This document shows positions 21,853-31,620 of a DNA stretch of 64,000 nucleotides, piece by piece; position 1 is the stretch's first letter; every line of letters starts with the position of its first letter. The translations under genes were made by a program, and so were the position numbers. This DNA is from Haliotis asinina (lineage: Eukaryota; Mollusca; Gastropoda; Lepetellida; Haliotidae), in NCBI RefSeq assembly GCF_037392515.1, contig NC_090292.1, forward strand, positions 46,799,747 to 46,863,746, in the 5' to 3' direction. The notes under the pieces are model-generated. The model was not told the DNA's origin and ran no database searches. It was given only the letters and a program-made list of their open reading frames with translations.

Positions 21853-22328
21853 TGGATGTGGCGATATATTTTACCTCACTCAGTAGTAATGAGCCGTCTC
21901 ATCAAGAAAACAACAGGAATAGACGTCACCTTCCGTAGCGACACCAACCTGAAAACGCTACTATCAGCTAATGGACGCGGGCCAACAACACCTAAATGCA
22001 ACAATCCAGCAGGATGCTTGTACCAGATCCAATGTAGTAAGAGACATATATTGGTGAAACTGGTCGACCACTGACTATCAGGTTAAAAGAGCAGAAAACA
22101 TCAGTTCAAAATTTGGATCAGAAGTCTGCCGTATGTGAACACATCATGCACAACCCCAATCACAAGACTGTTTGGGACAACACCAGGACATTAGTTAGGA
22201 ACGCCAGTGACTTCGAAAAACGGAAGCTCATAGAAGCCATTGCAATCAAGCGGAACAAGCCCACAATCAACAGAGACGGAGGTGTTTACTTACCCAATGC
22301 ATGGAACCACCTTATCCTCAGTGACTAA
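21853..22328 (+). pseudogene. Penelope-like element, GIY-YIG endonuclease end, frameshifted
   Basis: The first part reads SRLIKKTTGIDVTFRS..NLKTLL..GCLYQIQCSK. After a one-base deletion near 22040 the next frame continues ETYIGETGRPLTIRLKEQ, SAVCEHIMHNPNHKTVWDN, FEKRKLIEAIAI and INRDGGVYLPNAW to a stop at 22326. YIGETGRxLxxRLKEH, then SAVxEH and a Cys-rich lead-in are the C-terminal GIY-YIG nuclease signature of Penelope-like retroelements. The reverse transcriptase part is absent, so this is a 5'-truncated relic. Confidence 0.85.
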
Positions 22329-22600
22329 TCTTTATGAAAACATCTTTATCAACACAAGCCTGCACACCAATCAGTTGAAGCCTGTACATAAGTTGAAGCC
22401 TGTACATCAATCAATCGAAGCCTGTACATCAATTAATAGAAACCTGTATATCTTGTTACCCACTGTTATCGGTCTACTGTTATGTGTATATATACTACAA
22501 CCCTTTAGTTTTATCCTCACATCACCTGAAGAAGAGACTAGAATCTGTCTCGAAACGTTGTGACCTTGTATAAAAAAGAAGTTGAACCATAAAGCACTTT
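22329..22600 (+). mobile_element. 3' terminal region of the Penelope-like element
   Basis: Short tandem repeats of GAAGCCTGTACAT(C/A)A at 22376-22440, then CCTGAAGAAG, GAGAC/GTCTC and CGAAACGTTGTG at 22525-22562. The last block and the following AAAAGAAGTTGA also occur in the large palindrome at 34954-35113, so both ends belong to related elements. Confidence 0.55.
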
Positions 22601-22734
22601 TAGTAATGATGTTTGATTGTACATTTGTCATACCAACAGATGTTTCCTGTGAAGGCTAAAATCTGAAGCACTTTATGTTATAATGAAAAGGGAAAAGGCT
22701 CGCCCGTGCCCCCTCTTTTGACATAGTAAATTGC

Positions 22735-22835
22735 CTAAAGGGGGAGTCTTGTATAAGAGAAAACACGCCACCGAGGTTTTGGTAGACAATGTAAAACTGG
22801 AAAGGGAGTTAAATCCCGAGGGGCCGAGCTCTACC
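22735..22835 (-). repeat. Left remnant of a foldback element split by the 8.3-kb transposon
   Basis: GAGAAAACACGCC and CGAGGTTTTGGTAGACAATG match the element at 12700-12835. The complementary arm (CTACCAAAACCGAGGAGAA, GTTTTCTCC) lies on the far side of the transposon at 31150-31180. Confidence 0.6.
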
Positions 22836-22841
22836 TAGCTA

Positions 22842-23725
22842 AGATACATAGCGTTCACTACATGAACGCTATGCCGCACCTCCATAGGCCGCAATGGAGG
22901 AAATCCTTTGTCGCACGTTCGCGCACTCGTTACAATTTTTGCGGGCAAGAAAATTATGTGAATGACTTCTTTGTACTTATACCTACACGTACGCCCTATT
23001 TTCGTTATCAAAATATCTAAAATTAAATATTTGCAAGCCATCAAATATCTCAGTCGATTGCTCACATTTGTCCGGCGCCATTTTCAACCACGTGACCTTT
23101 GACGCGTCGGGGATCCCCTCCTTAAAATAGTAACACACATGCTCTGTACCTCGTTGCTTGTTTACATCGAGTTTTCGTACGTTACCATACATTTTTACCC
23201 AATTAAAACCATGGTATGGGCAGCTTCCTTTCCAAGTCACGCTGACTGACCACTCCTGCTCATTCCACAGCTGTTTCCCGAAACTTGCAGGTGAGTTTTC
23301 AATGCTTCTTATGATATTCTTGCTATCACCATGATGTGTATCTGTACTAGTACTACTAGTCCAGAACATTTGCTTACAGGACAAAGCTTATTTATCAGAC
23401 ATATTGAATTTAGGGCTTCATTAACAACTGAATTAATTATTTAATGACTCAGCGAAGTACTTAGTTACTTTGTTACTTTGTCTAGTTACTTTATTCCAAT
23501 GGATGTTTATATTCCTCAGTATACATTTCTCCCACCTTAAATAATATATTGAACATTTCCATGTTGTATACAACATTTATGTATATTTGCCATCATGAAT
23601 TATGGACACATGCTACAACAAAGGGATACAACTAAAAATCATTTGTTAAAAGGGGGAAAGGATCATCCAAATTACATTGGAAGCTGTCGAAACTGGTATC
23701 TGTCCGATCTGGCAAGTTGTCAACA
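22842..23725 (-). repeat. Left terminal inverted repeat
   Basis: Reverse complement of 30275-31137 with few differences; the closest stretch is 22842-23390. It holds a subterminal perfect hairpin (CATAGCGTTCA, five-base loop, TGAACGCTATG) at 22848-22874 and an outward-reading open frame. Confidence 0.85.
22983..23384 (-). CDS. 133-codon open frame inside the left inverted repeat
   Basis: Read toward the outer end of the transposon; ATG at 23384, stop about 140 bp from the tip. Features: SKNIIRSIENSPASFGKQLW, NEQEWSVSVTWKGSCPY, VKMYGNVRKLDVNKQRG, HVCYYFKEGIP, TWLKMAPDKCE. I recognise no family. The partner at 30604-30996 encodes nearly the same protein, with differences mostly near the N-terminus (an indel in a Ser/Thr run). 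It could be an element protein, a former host exon captured by the ends, or an unspliced exon. Confidence 0.5.
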   Translation of the reverse strand: MSCKQMFWTSSTSTDTHHGDSKNIIRSIENSPASFGKQLWNEQEWSVSVTWKGSCPYHGFNWVKMYGNVRKLDVNKQRGTEHVCYYFKEGIPDASKVTWLKMAPDKCEQSTEIFDGLQIFNFRYFDNENRAYV

Positions 23726-24527
23726 CCAGCATATAATCTCAGTCCCATCCCTGACTTGTACATTTATCATCAGCTGTACAATCCGGCACATTGCCTAAAC
23801 TGGATTATTTCTTCAGTCCCAGTGGGTGCCGGTTTAGACAGCTTCCACTGTACAGTACAATGCCATTTCTGAAATCTTTATCGTAATTTTTGTGGATACA
23901 TCATTGCAAAAAGGCTTTTATTTGTTAGGTTATCTGGAGATATACTCATTTGAAATTGTTACAGTACTTCCTAGCTCTTGTCAGCAAAAATAGCAGGCTC
24001 TCCAAATTAATCAACAAAGTGTTTGCTCAAAAAGTCATTTTTTCAAGGTGCAATTGGATATACATAATAATAATTGGATGTATAGTAAGAACATTAACAA
24101 TGATAAGGATATGAAATTGTGCATTATGTCTATACTCTGAGGGTATGAATTTAAACTCATGATGAATTAACGTGATGATTAATAATTAGCATTATATGCA
24201 CTTTATTGACTGGTATTACCATTGTATATATTCAAGGCTGAGAGTGACGAGAACAAACCTTGGATGACACGGTCTGTGCACATTGTAAGGGAAAGTTCAA
24301 GAAAAAAACAAAGGGGTGGAAGAGACATAGTTGCAACTTAGTGTTCAAGGTCATGTCTGGGTCCTATCAAAAAAAAAATCTGAGAGAAAACACCAGGTTA
24401 TGTCTACTCCTGGCAAATCGCCTAAGCCAAAAAAGGTCAAGTTAGGGACACCATCAAAAAAGCATGGCATTCATTCTGTATCAAAAGTCAGAATATTGTT
24501 ATATTTTGAAATTACATTGTATATTAA

Positions 24528-24702
24528 ACAATAACTGTGCCTTGAGCATGTACTAGTTGCCTGGATAAGTCTTTTTATATATGTCCTCTATTAATAATAA
24601 TATTAATATTACGGGCACAATATTAATGTTATTATTCATACTGGACATGTATATATAAAGACAACTAGTACATGCTCAAGGCACAGTTATTGTTTAATTT
24701 AC
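24528..24702. mobile_element. 175-bp MITE with 35-bp inverted ends
   Basis: AAACAATAACTGTGCCTTGA, then GCATGTACTAGTTG, is repeated inverted as CAACTAGTACATGC, TCAAGGCACAGTTATTGTTT at the right end, without visible mismatch. The inner part also pairs (ATATATGTCC with GGACATGTATAT). Flanked by TTAA-containing sequence. Confidence 0.85.
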
Positions 24703-24703
24703 A

Positions 24704-24717
24704 ACAGAGGATATAAA
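24704..24717 (+). repeat. Left target duplication of the SINE at 24718
   Basis: ACAGAGGATATAAA, repeated at 24995-25008. Confidence 0.85.
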
Positions 24718-24994
24718 CCCGTGAAGGTCCAGGGGTAGAATAGGCCTTCAGCAACCCATGCTTGCCATAAAAGGTGACTATGCTTGTCGTAAGAGGCGAC
24801 TAACGGGATCGGGTGGTTAGACTAGCTGACTTGGTTGACACATGTCATCGGTTCCCCATTGCGCAGATCGATGCTCATGTTGTTGATCACTGGATTGTCT
24901 GGTCCAGACTCGATTATTTACAGACCGTCGCCATATAGCTGGAATGTTGCTGAGTGCGACGTAAAACTAAACTCACTCACTCACTCACTCACTC
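24718..24994 (+). mobile_element. Full-length SINE family A copy (277 bp)
   Basis: Bounded by the 14-bp duplication ACAGAGGATATAAA. Order: CCCGTGAAGGTCCAGGGGTA, AGCAACCCATGCTTGCC, GTCGTAAGAGGCGACTAACG, GGGTGGTTAGAC, GACTTGGTTGACACATG, CGGTTCCCCATTGCGCAG, GATCACTGGATTGTCTGGTC, TTATTTACAGACCG, CCATATAGCTGGAATG, GACGTAAAACTAAACTCA, (CTCA)n. This copy fixes both ends of the family. Confidence 0.92.
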
Positions 24995-25008
24995 ACAGAG
25001 GATATAAA
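24995..25008 (+). repeat. Right target duplication of the SINE at 24718
   Basis: ACAGAGGATATAAA, identical to 24704-24717. Confidence 0.85.
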
Positions 25009-26784
25009 TATATATATGGTGATGCATGACAATGCTAGAATATTTCAATGCCAAATTTACAATTTACAATTTTTCATGTCAATCTTTTACAGTAGTATAA
25101 TAAATATATTTTACATAAAGTACCAAAATAAGAAATATTGTACTTACTTTTAAATCTGCACCATATTGTTTTTTACTTCAGTCCTCTGCCACCACTACCA
25201 ACATCACTAGGCGTAAATATAATCATGCAATGACATCGCTTCTTCAAAGAAAAGGATTTTGTAGAGCAAATATATTGAGCTTCACTAACATTCTGAGAAA
25301 AGAGGTTGGATGTTATCTATCACACAAAGATGCCTTTTTGAGACAAACCCTTACACTAGAGAGTCTTCATACCTTCAACTGGAGTGCTTGTCTGAAAGAG
25401 CTCAGCACATACATGCCCACCGTTACTACATTTCTAACATCGATGCTGACAAGTAGGCATGGCTCAGTTTCAAAAGTGTGAGTAACAAATTGTGACTAAT
25501 ACTTTGATGTTACAGTTACATAACATTTTCACTTCTAGTTATATACATTCAACAAAACTTGAGATTTCTTTCCTTACACTATCACAAATAAATCAAAGTA
25601 TTTTCTGGACTGAAAGAAAAAATTCATTGTTATCAGTGATACTGGCAGTCTACATCCAACAACTGGCTTGCTCTTGGCCATCATCCTTCAAAAGTTCAAT
25701 TTGCTGCAGAACATGATGGCTCTTGAATTGTACCGGCATGGTGCTCCACAAAAGGTATATTATTTTTACATCTTTGTTGCTTGTAGATATTGCGATATAA
25801 AGATTAGATATAACTATAGTAAAGCAGAACAGCAATTAATACTATTCTGATTTCACAAACTTGCAAACTTTGATTATTGGAATATCATGGTTTAATGAAA
25901 GGAAATTAGTAAGAGTTGATTTGAGTTGTGACCCTTTACCTGTTAATGTAATCTTTGAGTCCCTGTCCTATCTATCCTTTATTAATTGTTCACCACAAAT
26001 TAATTCATTTGGAAACAATTTAACAGTTGTTTATTACAGGACCTCATCACAAAATCAAGAAGTGGGTAAACAAATAATTTGTTGATTTGCCTTCTATATT
26101 GATTATTTCACTCAGCTCCTAACAACCTTCAACAAGATGCACTTATCAGCTAGTGCAGACAGTGCATGAAGAGTGGTTGATAGCTTTGTGCAGCAGTACA
26201 AGGGTAAAATAGAGGAGAAAAGGGGTGAATTACAAGTAAGGATATCCTACATGTATTCCAAATTACTTAATGTAAGTTTTTTAGTGTATGTGTTTTCTGT
26301 CATTTGAACCAAGCTGAGTTTAAACAAAGATGTCAACATCATCATGTCATTTTACCAAAGATATGTACATTATTATTAATGTTACATTTTTCAAAAATGT
26401 AGTTTTTTGGTTTATAATGTAATACTTTTAAATGTTTTATTGATATTATAGATTTTCATTGACAAACCCTATAAAGACGTTTTGCTTGTTATTTACAAGA
26501 CCGATTTGCGTGATAATAGGCAATTTAGGAAAATGGTTATTCTGAATTAAAAACACAGTATATAAATGCTAAGATCAAGTTAAATAACAATGCACTTCAA
26601 GAAAACCCATTAGCAATATGTGAATACATGTCAACAGTCACAGTTTATCTGTCCCTCAAGTTCAAACACGTTCTGACGCTATATAGACAGCCAAGTAGTG
26701 AACAATGTCTTCTCTGTTCAATCTACATCTTTAAGTTGAGATATCTCTACCATTTAAAACATAGAATAGATAGAACAGGTATCA

Positions 26785-26910
26785 TACATCAGCATACGAG
26801 AATGTAACATACTAGTTCGAAACTTGTATTGTAAATGTCCATGTAACATACTAGTTCAAAACTTGTATTGTAAATGTCCATGTAACATACTAGTTCAAAA
26901 CTATGTCCAT
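26785..26910. repeat. 39-bp tandem repeat, about 2.7 copies
   Basis: ATGTAACATACTAGTTC, then AAACTTGTATTGTAAATGTCC; two full units and a shortened third, inside an intron-like part of the transposon. Confidence 0.85.
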
Positions 26911-28540
26911 GAGGAAGTGTAAATGGTTCTGAAATAATCTTTTCAGAGACTGTTGGCTAATGGTCAAATCAACTCTCCTCGGCCAAAGCGACAGGTATTT
27001 GATGATACAGCTACTAGCGGTAGAGTTATTTCATTTTGCATCATTGCTTCACAAAATTGATTGTTTCTAAATGTGATTAATGTCAATACAATAGTATACA
27101 AAACATTTTTAGATTTTTTGGTATTGGAAATGAACAAGTAAGAAGATAATTTTAATGATTTATATCTAAACAAGAGTAATTTCACAATCTTGCATCTGTT
27201 GTCTAAGTTAATGTTAATTTATTTATTTAGTGGAACCAAAGGGTTATACTTTTTGCTAGGATAACACCCAAGTTGAAGTTAGGGCACGTCATCAATTGAA
27301 GGACAAAACTGTGTCTCAAATGCTTTGGGCACTGTGCTACGCAGCCACCAACCGTGTTGCAACAGAGTACCTTGATGATACACTTCCCACTATTTCAGCA
27401 AGTGATATTCCTGTAAAAGTCTACCTCGCAGACCCAGCCCACAACTCAGCCCTCAGAGACTGGTTACTGTTTGGCATTAAGCAGGCCCCTTCCAGCATTC
27501 AAGAACTGTCAGCTTCCTAGATTCATTCCGCATGCACACATTGGTGTGATGTCAGAGAAATCTGACATCGTAGGTTCAAATAAGTTATAACCTTAATGAA
27601 TTATAAGTTAAGACATTTCAAGTCTCTGTTAGTATCTATGTTCACATGAGTGCTCTGGTGGTTTAGTTGTTCTTTCTTTTTATTTGCGTTCAGATGCCTT
27701 TATATTTTCTACGAATATATTCATATCTAATATAAATAAGAACATGTTGACAGATAAATCTTAGGGTGTTGGACGAAAATCCATCGGCAACAGATGGATT
27801 GAAAATTATGATGTATTATCCCTTCTTTTACTTTTCTTTGTTAGCTCATAATGGACAGGTATTTCAAAGGGGGAAGTCAGGCAGATAGAGGAACTTTGTT
27901 CAACATCAAAGTTGTTCTGAACCAACACTCAGTCAAAAACAAGGTCATGGATTGCTTCAATCATGTCGAAGACATGTTTGAAATGACATGTGATGGGCTC
28001 CTTTGTCTTTCGGCTATGAACATTATTGGCATGGAGACCTATGATGAGGAGCTGCCTTTCGTTAAAACCAAAGAAGACAAAGAACGCCTATTAGAGGAAA
28101 CTTCTGCTGTAGGTTTTTTTTCATTAACATATATCAGTTCCTAACAAATGACTTATAATGACATTGTGATTGTTTGATACTTTTTTTCACATCTTTGTGA
28201 GTTAAGGTTATATAATAGTAAATACTATCAAATATTACAGAGAATGCTTGACGTTATTTGGCTGCAACCTACCTGTGACTCGGTGAGGGAAGTTCTCGAG
28301 GCTTTGGTTCCTCCAACAAGTCGTTTTGACTCAGTCTGCTGTGGCCAAGGTACCTTAAAATTACCAACAATGTAATATGCAAATACATATATGACATATA
28401 TTGCATTTGACCACTTTCTAAATGGCATCGTGTAATCATAGCTTTCGGCCATGGGAGCCGTTGCCAATTTACACTCATCAGAGGGGTACAGAAAGTGCGC
28501 AGTCTAGACTACCAGTTGTCCGACTTTCGTTTTTGTGGAA

Positions 28541-28681
28541 GTCGCGGTGGCTGAGCGGGCTAGGCAGCTGACTTTGCTGGAGATTAGGTGCCTGACACTC
28601 AGGGTGCGGGTTCGAATCCCGGATGGGACTCAACCAATAAAAAAGTACTAGAATTTGTACTTTACTAAGAAAGTAAAACCC
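28541..28681 (+). mobile_element. SINE family C with tRNA-Leu/Ser-like head
   Basis: GTCGCGGTGGCTGAGCGGGC (A-box like) and GCGGGTTCGAATCCCGG (B box) form a tRNA-like 5' end. It is followed by GATGGGACTCAACCAA, GTACTAGAATTTGTAC and ACTAAGAAAGTAAAA. Partial inverted copies occur at 51937 and 56150. Flanked here by GACATAT-type repeats (28388 and 28687). Confidence 0.75.
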
Positions 28682-28975
28682 CCAATATGACATATGTTGC
28701 AGCAATTTTATTATTTCATGATATGGTGCTTTGTCTATTGATCTGCCTGTCTGTTAAGATGTTGCTGGGGATGTTGTCACATGCTCCAATCCAAATTGTC
28801 CATCTGGTGGTCACTTCCATGACCAGTGCATTGAGCTCATCACTGGCGAAAGTCCATCGCAGGAAGAAGACTGGTGGTGTTCCCCAGAGTTCATGAGTTC
28901 AGAGATGAATTCATTTTAGTCAGTATTTTGTGGTTGATATTTTAAGGAAGGATGTAAATCATACCATTATATTAC

Positions 28976-30005
28976 ACAGTGAGCTTCATCTATTGCAATA
29001 AGAACAACAAGTTCTCTAAAGCGTTTGCCCCGGAACACACTGCTCCACAGATCAGTGTTGAGTGCCTCTGGTGATAGGAATACCACTGAGTAGTTAAAGC
29101 ATCAGTTTGGTTGTTTAGAAATGAAAATTCAACAATTATGCAAAATTATAGACAGAGAGAATTTAAAATTTGATTAGCTAGAAGAATGAACATGTCAAAG
29201 TATAAATACTACTCACACTTGGCTAAAGATCTATCTATCTATTAAGATCAACTATTTTGCACTTCATGGAACGAGTCATTTGCAAGTAAACAAAACCTGT
29301 GAGTAGCAGGTATAGGATCCACAAAATAGAATGACATACAGAAACCTTTTACGTTATCCTAGTGACATGACATACAAACTCATTTAATATTCTCTATTTA
29401 CTTATCTCCTCTATTTGTGAATGATTTACACTGTCCTGCTTGTTTGGTTTGGAACAATTAACTTGGTTGATGAACACGGTATTACACAGGAGCTCTTGTA
29501 GTATACAATAGTATTTATCAAAATGTCTTACCAGTGACTGTGCTTTCAGACGTCTCGGCAGGACAGCAGCTGCTGAAACGCCCTTTTCCTTAACTGAGGC
29601 AACCTGAGTCTGCATCAAGCTCCTCAGTGGGGACACAACCACTGCCATGTGTACATGGTCGGGGTACATCTAAACAATAATTATGTTTTGATGTTTATCT
29701 TGTCAGTATGCTGTACAAAGTGGTTAACACCTTACTAGAATATTACAGAAAATCATTACAGCATTAAGTGGAACAGTAAAGATAATTTTATTCAAATAGA
29801 TAATATAATGTATACTCTGAATATTTATCATATCCAATAAAATGGGTGGCAGCACAAAAGTCAAAGACTTTCCAAACCCAGTTCCAAGGATTCCCAGAGA
29901 GTCCTTCTTATTTATTATGCCTAGTATTAGTGAGCACTGTTCATCTTTCAGATCAAAGTCCTGAATTTCAACTTTACTTCCTTGAACATAGACAGGAGTT
30001 TCAAC
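28976..30005 (-). pseudogene. RecQ/DEAH-type SF2 helicase fragment of the transposon
   Basis: Three exon-like blocks on the - strand. Block A, about 30005-29829: VQGSKVEIQDFDLKDEQCSL, then LGILGTGFGKSLTFVLPPIL, a Walker A (motif I) with GTGFGKS. Block B, 29669-29532, after acceptor TTTAG and before donor GTAAGA: AVVVSPLRSLMQTQVASVKE (motif Ia), GVSAAAVL. Block C, 29085-28976, before donor GTAATA: VVFLSPEAL, then VVLIAIDEAHC, motif II of the RecQ-type DEAHC form. These match the order of an SF2 helicase first half. Motifs IV-VI are missing: the next sequence is the convergent PHD-like end. Block A lacks a normal donor. It is therefore truncated and dead. Confidence 0.75.
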
Positions 30006-30097
30006 TTATCCATTACAGCAATTTCAGATGAGCTATAATCTATAATTAATGAAATTGAATTAAATAATATATTTCACATCATAACCTATAGGAATAA

Positions 30098-30602
30098 ATG
30101 AACATGACATGGAAATATTCAAAATATTATTCAAGGTGGGAGACATGTTTACTGAGGAATAAAAACATCCATTGGTATAAAATAACTAGACAGATAAGTA
30201 ATTCGTTGAGTCATTAAATAATTAAGTCAGTAGTTAATTAAGCCCTAAATTCAATAAGTCTGATAAATAACTGTGTGTTGACAACTTGCCAGATTGGACA
30301 GATACCAGTTTTGACAGCTTCCAATGTAATTTGGATGATCCTTTCCCCCTTTTAACAAATGATTTCTAGTTGTATCCCTTTGTTGTAGCATGTGTCCATA
30401 ATTCATGATGGCAAATAAACATAAATGTTGTATACAACATGGAAATGTTCAATATAATATTTAAGGTGGGAGAAATGTATACTGAGGAATATAAACATCC
30501 ATTGGTATAAAATAACTAGACAGATAAGTACTTCGCTGAGTCATTAAATAATTAATTCAGTTGTTAATGAAGCCCTAAATTCAATATGTCTGATAAATAA
30601 AC
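30098..30602 (+). repeat. Direct duplication at the inner edge of the right inverted repeat
   Basis: 30098-30272 and 30437-30602 are diverged copies (ACATGGAAAT, AAGGTGGGAGA, TACTGAGGAATA, AACATCCATTGGTATAAAAT, GAGTCATTAAATAATTAA). The left end has one copy only. Confidence 0.75.
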
Positions 30603-31137
30603 TTTGTCTTGTAAGCAAATGTTCAGGACTAGTACAGATACACGTCAAGGTGACAGCAAGAGTATTATAAGAAGCATTGAAAACTCACCTGCAAGTTTCG
30701 GGAAACAGCTGTGGAATGAGCAGGAGTGGTCAGTCAGCATGACTTGGAAAGGAAGCTGCCCATACAATGGTTTTAATTGGGTAAAAATGTATGGTAACGT
30801 ACGAAAACTCGATGTAAACAAGCAACGAGGTACAGAGCATGTGTGTTACTATTTTAAGGAGGGGATCCCCGACGCGTCAAAGGTCACGTGGTTGAAAATG
30901 GCGCCGGACAAATGTGAGCAATCGACTGAGATATTTGATGGCTTGCAAATATTTAATTTTAGATATTTTGATAACGAAAATAGGGCGTACGTGTAGGTAT
31001 AAGTACAAAGAAGTCATTCACATAATTTTCTTGCCCGCAAAAATTGTAACGAGTGCGCGAACGTGTGACAAAGGATTTCCTCCATTGCGGCATATGGAGG
31101 TGCTGCATAGCGTTCATGTAGTGAACGCTATGTATCT
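30275..31137 (+). repeat. Right terminal inverted repeat
   Basis: Pairs with 22842-23725. Contains the same subterminal hairpin and the same outward-reading frame. Confidence 0.85.
30604..30996 (+). CDS. 130-codon open frame inside the right inverted repeat
   Basis: Counterpart of 22983-23384; reads toward the right tip and stops about 140 bp from it. Starts MSCKQMFRTSTDTRQGDSKS; the body from IIRSIENSP to the end NRAYV is almost identical to the left copy. No stop or frameshift in either copy. No recognised domain. Confidence 0.5.
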   Translation: MSCKQMFRTSTDTRQGDSKSIIRSIENSPASFGKQLWNEQEWSVSMTWKGSCPYNGFNWVKMYGNVRKLDVNKQRGTEHVCYYFKEGIPDASKVTWLKMAPDKCEQSTEIFDGLQIFNFRYFDNENRAYV

Positions 31138-31143
31138 TAGCTA

Positions 31144-31275
31144 AGTTCTACCAAAACCGAGGAGAATTGTTTTCTCCATCATATGTACCGTCAGTGATGG
31201 ATAATTGCAATGCAGATGATCATTTGATGAAGCTACATAGCAATAACTGAAGCGCACATAAAATCAACTTAATGA
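31144..31275 (-). repeat. Right remnant of the foldback element split by the transposon
   Basis: CTACCAAAACCGAGGAGAAT, TTTTCTCCATCATATGTACC, GTCAGTGATGG, then AGATGATCATTTGATGAAG and AATAACTGAAG: the reverse complement of the left half of the element at 12640-12730. Confidence 0.65.
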
Positions 31276-31317
31276 CAGTCACTATAATTATATAATTTAA
31301 CCACACCATCTTCATTG

Positions 31318-31395
31318 GCAAGGTGGTTGTGTGGTAGAGCGTCAGCCTACAAATGTGAGACTTAAGGTTCTAATCAAGCTTTGGAAAACATTTGT
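31318..31395 (+). repeat. Possible tRNA-like SINE head
   Basis: GTGGTTGTGTGGTAGAGCG (A-box like) and AAGGTTCTAATCAAG (weak B box) spaced as in a tRNA. Degenerate and single; could be chance. Confidence 0.3.
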
Positions 31396-31424
31396 AATTT
31401 GAACTCACTCTTGGATGATATTTT

Positions 31425-31620
31425 TCAATTAATTTCAAACACTCATGTATCATTTGAATGATGATGTTCATACTAAGTTAGGAAAAGTAAAACCTGGGAA
31501 GAGGTCTCTCTAGAGAAAAGTAAAACCTGTCCCTCCAAAACAATAACCTCAAATGTGTTTTTTTGAAAACAAGTGATGACCTAACATAGAGTGAGAAGCA
31601 CACCCTGATGAAATACTGAA
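31425..31620 (-). repeat. Partner of the repeat at 6140-6373, without the LINE
   Basis: Reads on the - strand as GTGCTTCTCACT, TTGGAGGGACAGGTTTTACT, CCCAGGTTTTACTTTTC, then CATTCAAATGATACATGAG straight through the point where LINE copy 2 sits in the other copy. Confidence 0.65.

Larger units (their letters stand above)
24255..28918 (+). pseudogene. Decayed multi-exon transposase-like gene with C-terminal PHD-like finger
   Basis: Exon-like blocks in order: 24260-24488 (Cys-rich start CAHCKGKFKKKTKGWKRHSC, frame broken in an A-run near 24370); 25183-25452 (RRKYNHAMTSLLQRKGFCR, LRKEVGCYLSHKDAFLRQ, SLHTFNWSACLKELSTYMPT) after acceptor TTCAG; 25650-25755 (LLLAIILQKFNLLQ, ALELYRHGAPQK) with donor GTATAT; 26110-26240 (LLTTFNKMHLSASADSA, TGA, RVVDSF) with donor GTAAGG; 26949-26993; 27270-27520; 27850-28109 (MDRYFKGGSQADRGTLFNIK, FEMTCDGLLCLSAMNIIGM) with donor GTAGGT; 28241-28350; and 28771-28918 with C-x4-C, H-x2-H-x3-C and WWC as in a PHD finger. 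In-frame stops and the frameshift make it non-functional. The layout resembles uncharacterised transposase-like proteins common in molluscs and cnidarians, which is recollection, not a search result. Confidence 0.6.
22842..31137. mobile_element. 8.3-kb DNA transposon with 0.87-kb terminal inverted repeats
   Basis: The ends AGATACATAGCGTTCACTAC (left) and its complement (right) are flanked on both sides by TAGCTA, a palindromic six-base candidate target duplication. The inverted ends (22842-23725 and 30275-31137) are highly similar. Inside lie a + strand transposase-like gene in exon-sized pieces ending with a PHD-like finger and a convergent - strand helicase-like gene. Both are decayed, and younger elements (24528 MITE, 24718 and 28541 SINEs) have inserted. 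Cut-and-paste elements with a helicase partner exist (helicase-bearing Academ elements, for example), but I cannot assign this one to a superfamily. Confidence 0.7.

Noticed and set aside
28541..28630. Functional tRNA gene
   Set aside because: A and B boxes are present but the acceptor stem does not close and the body continues as a dispersed repeat with inverted copies at 51937 and 56150; it is a SINE.
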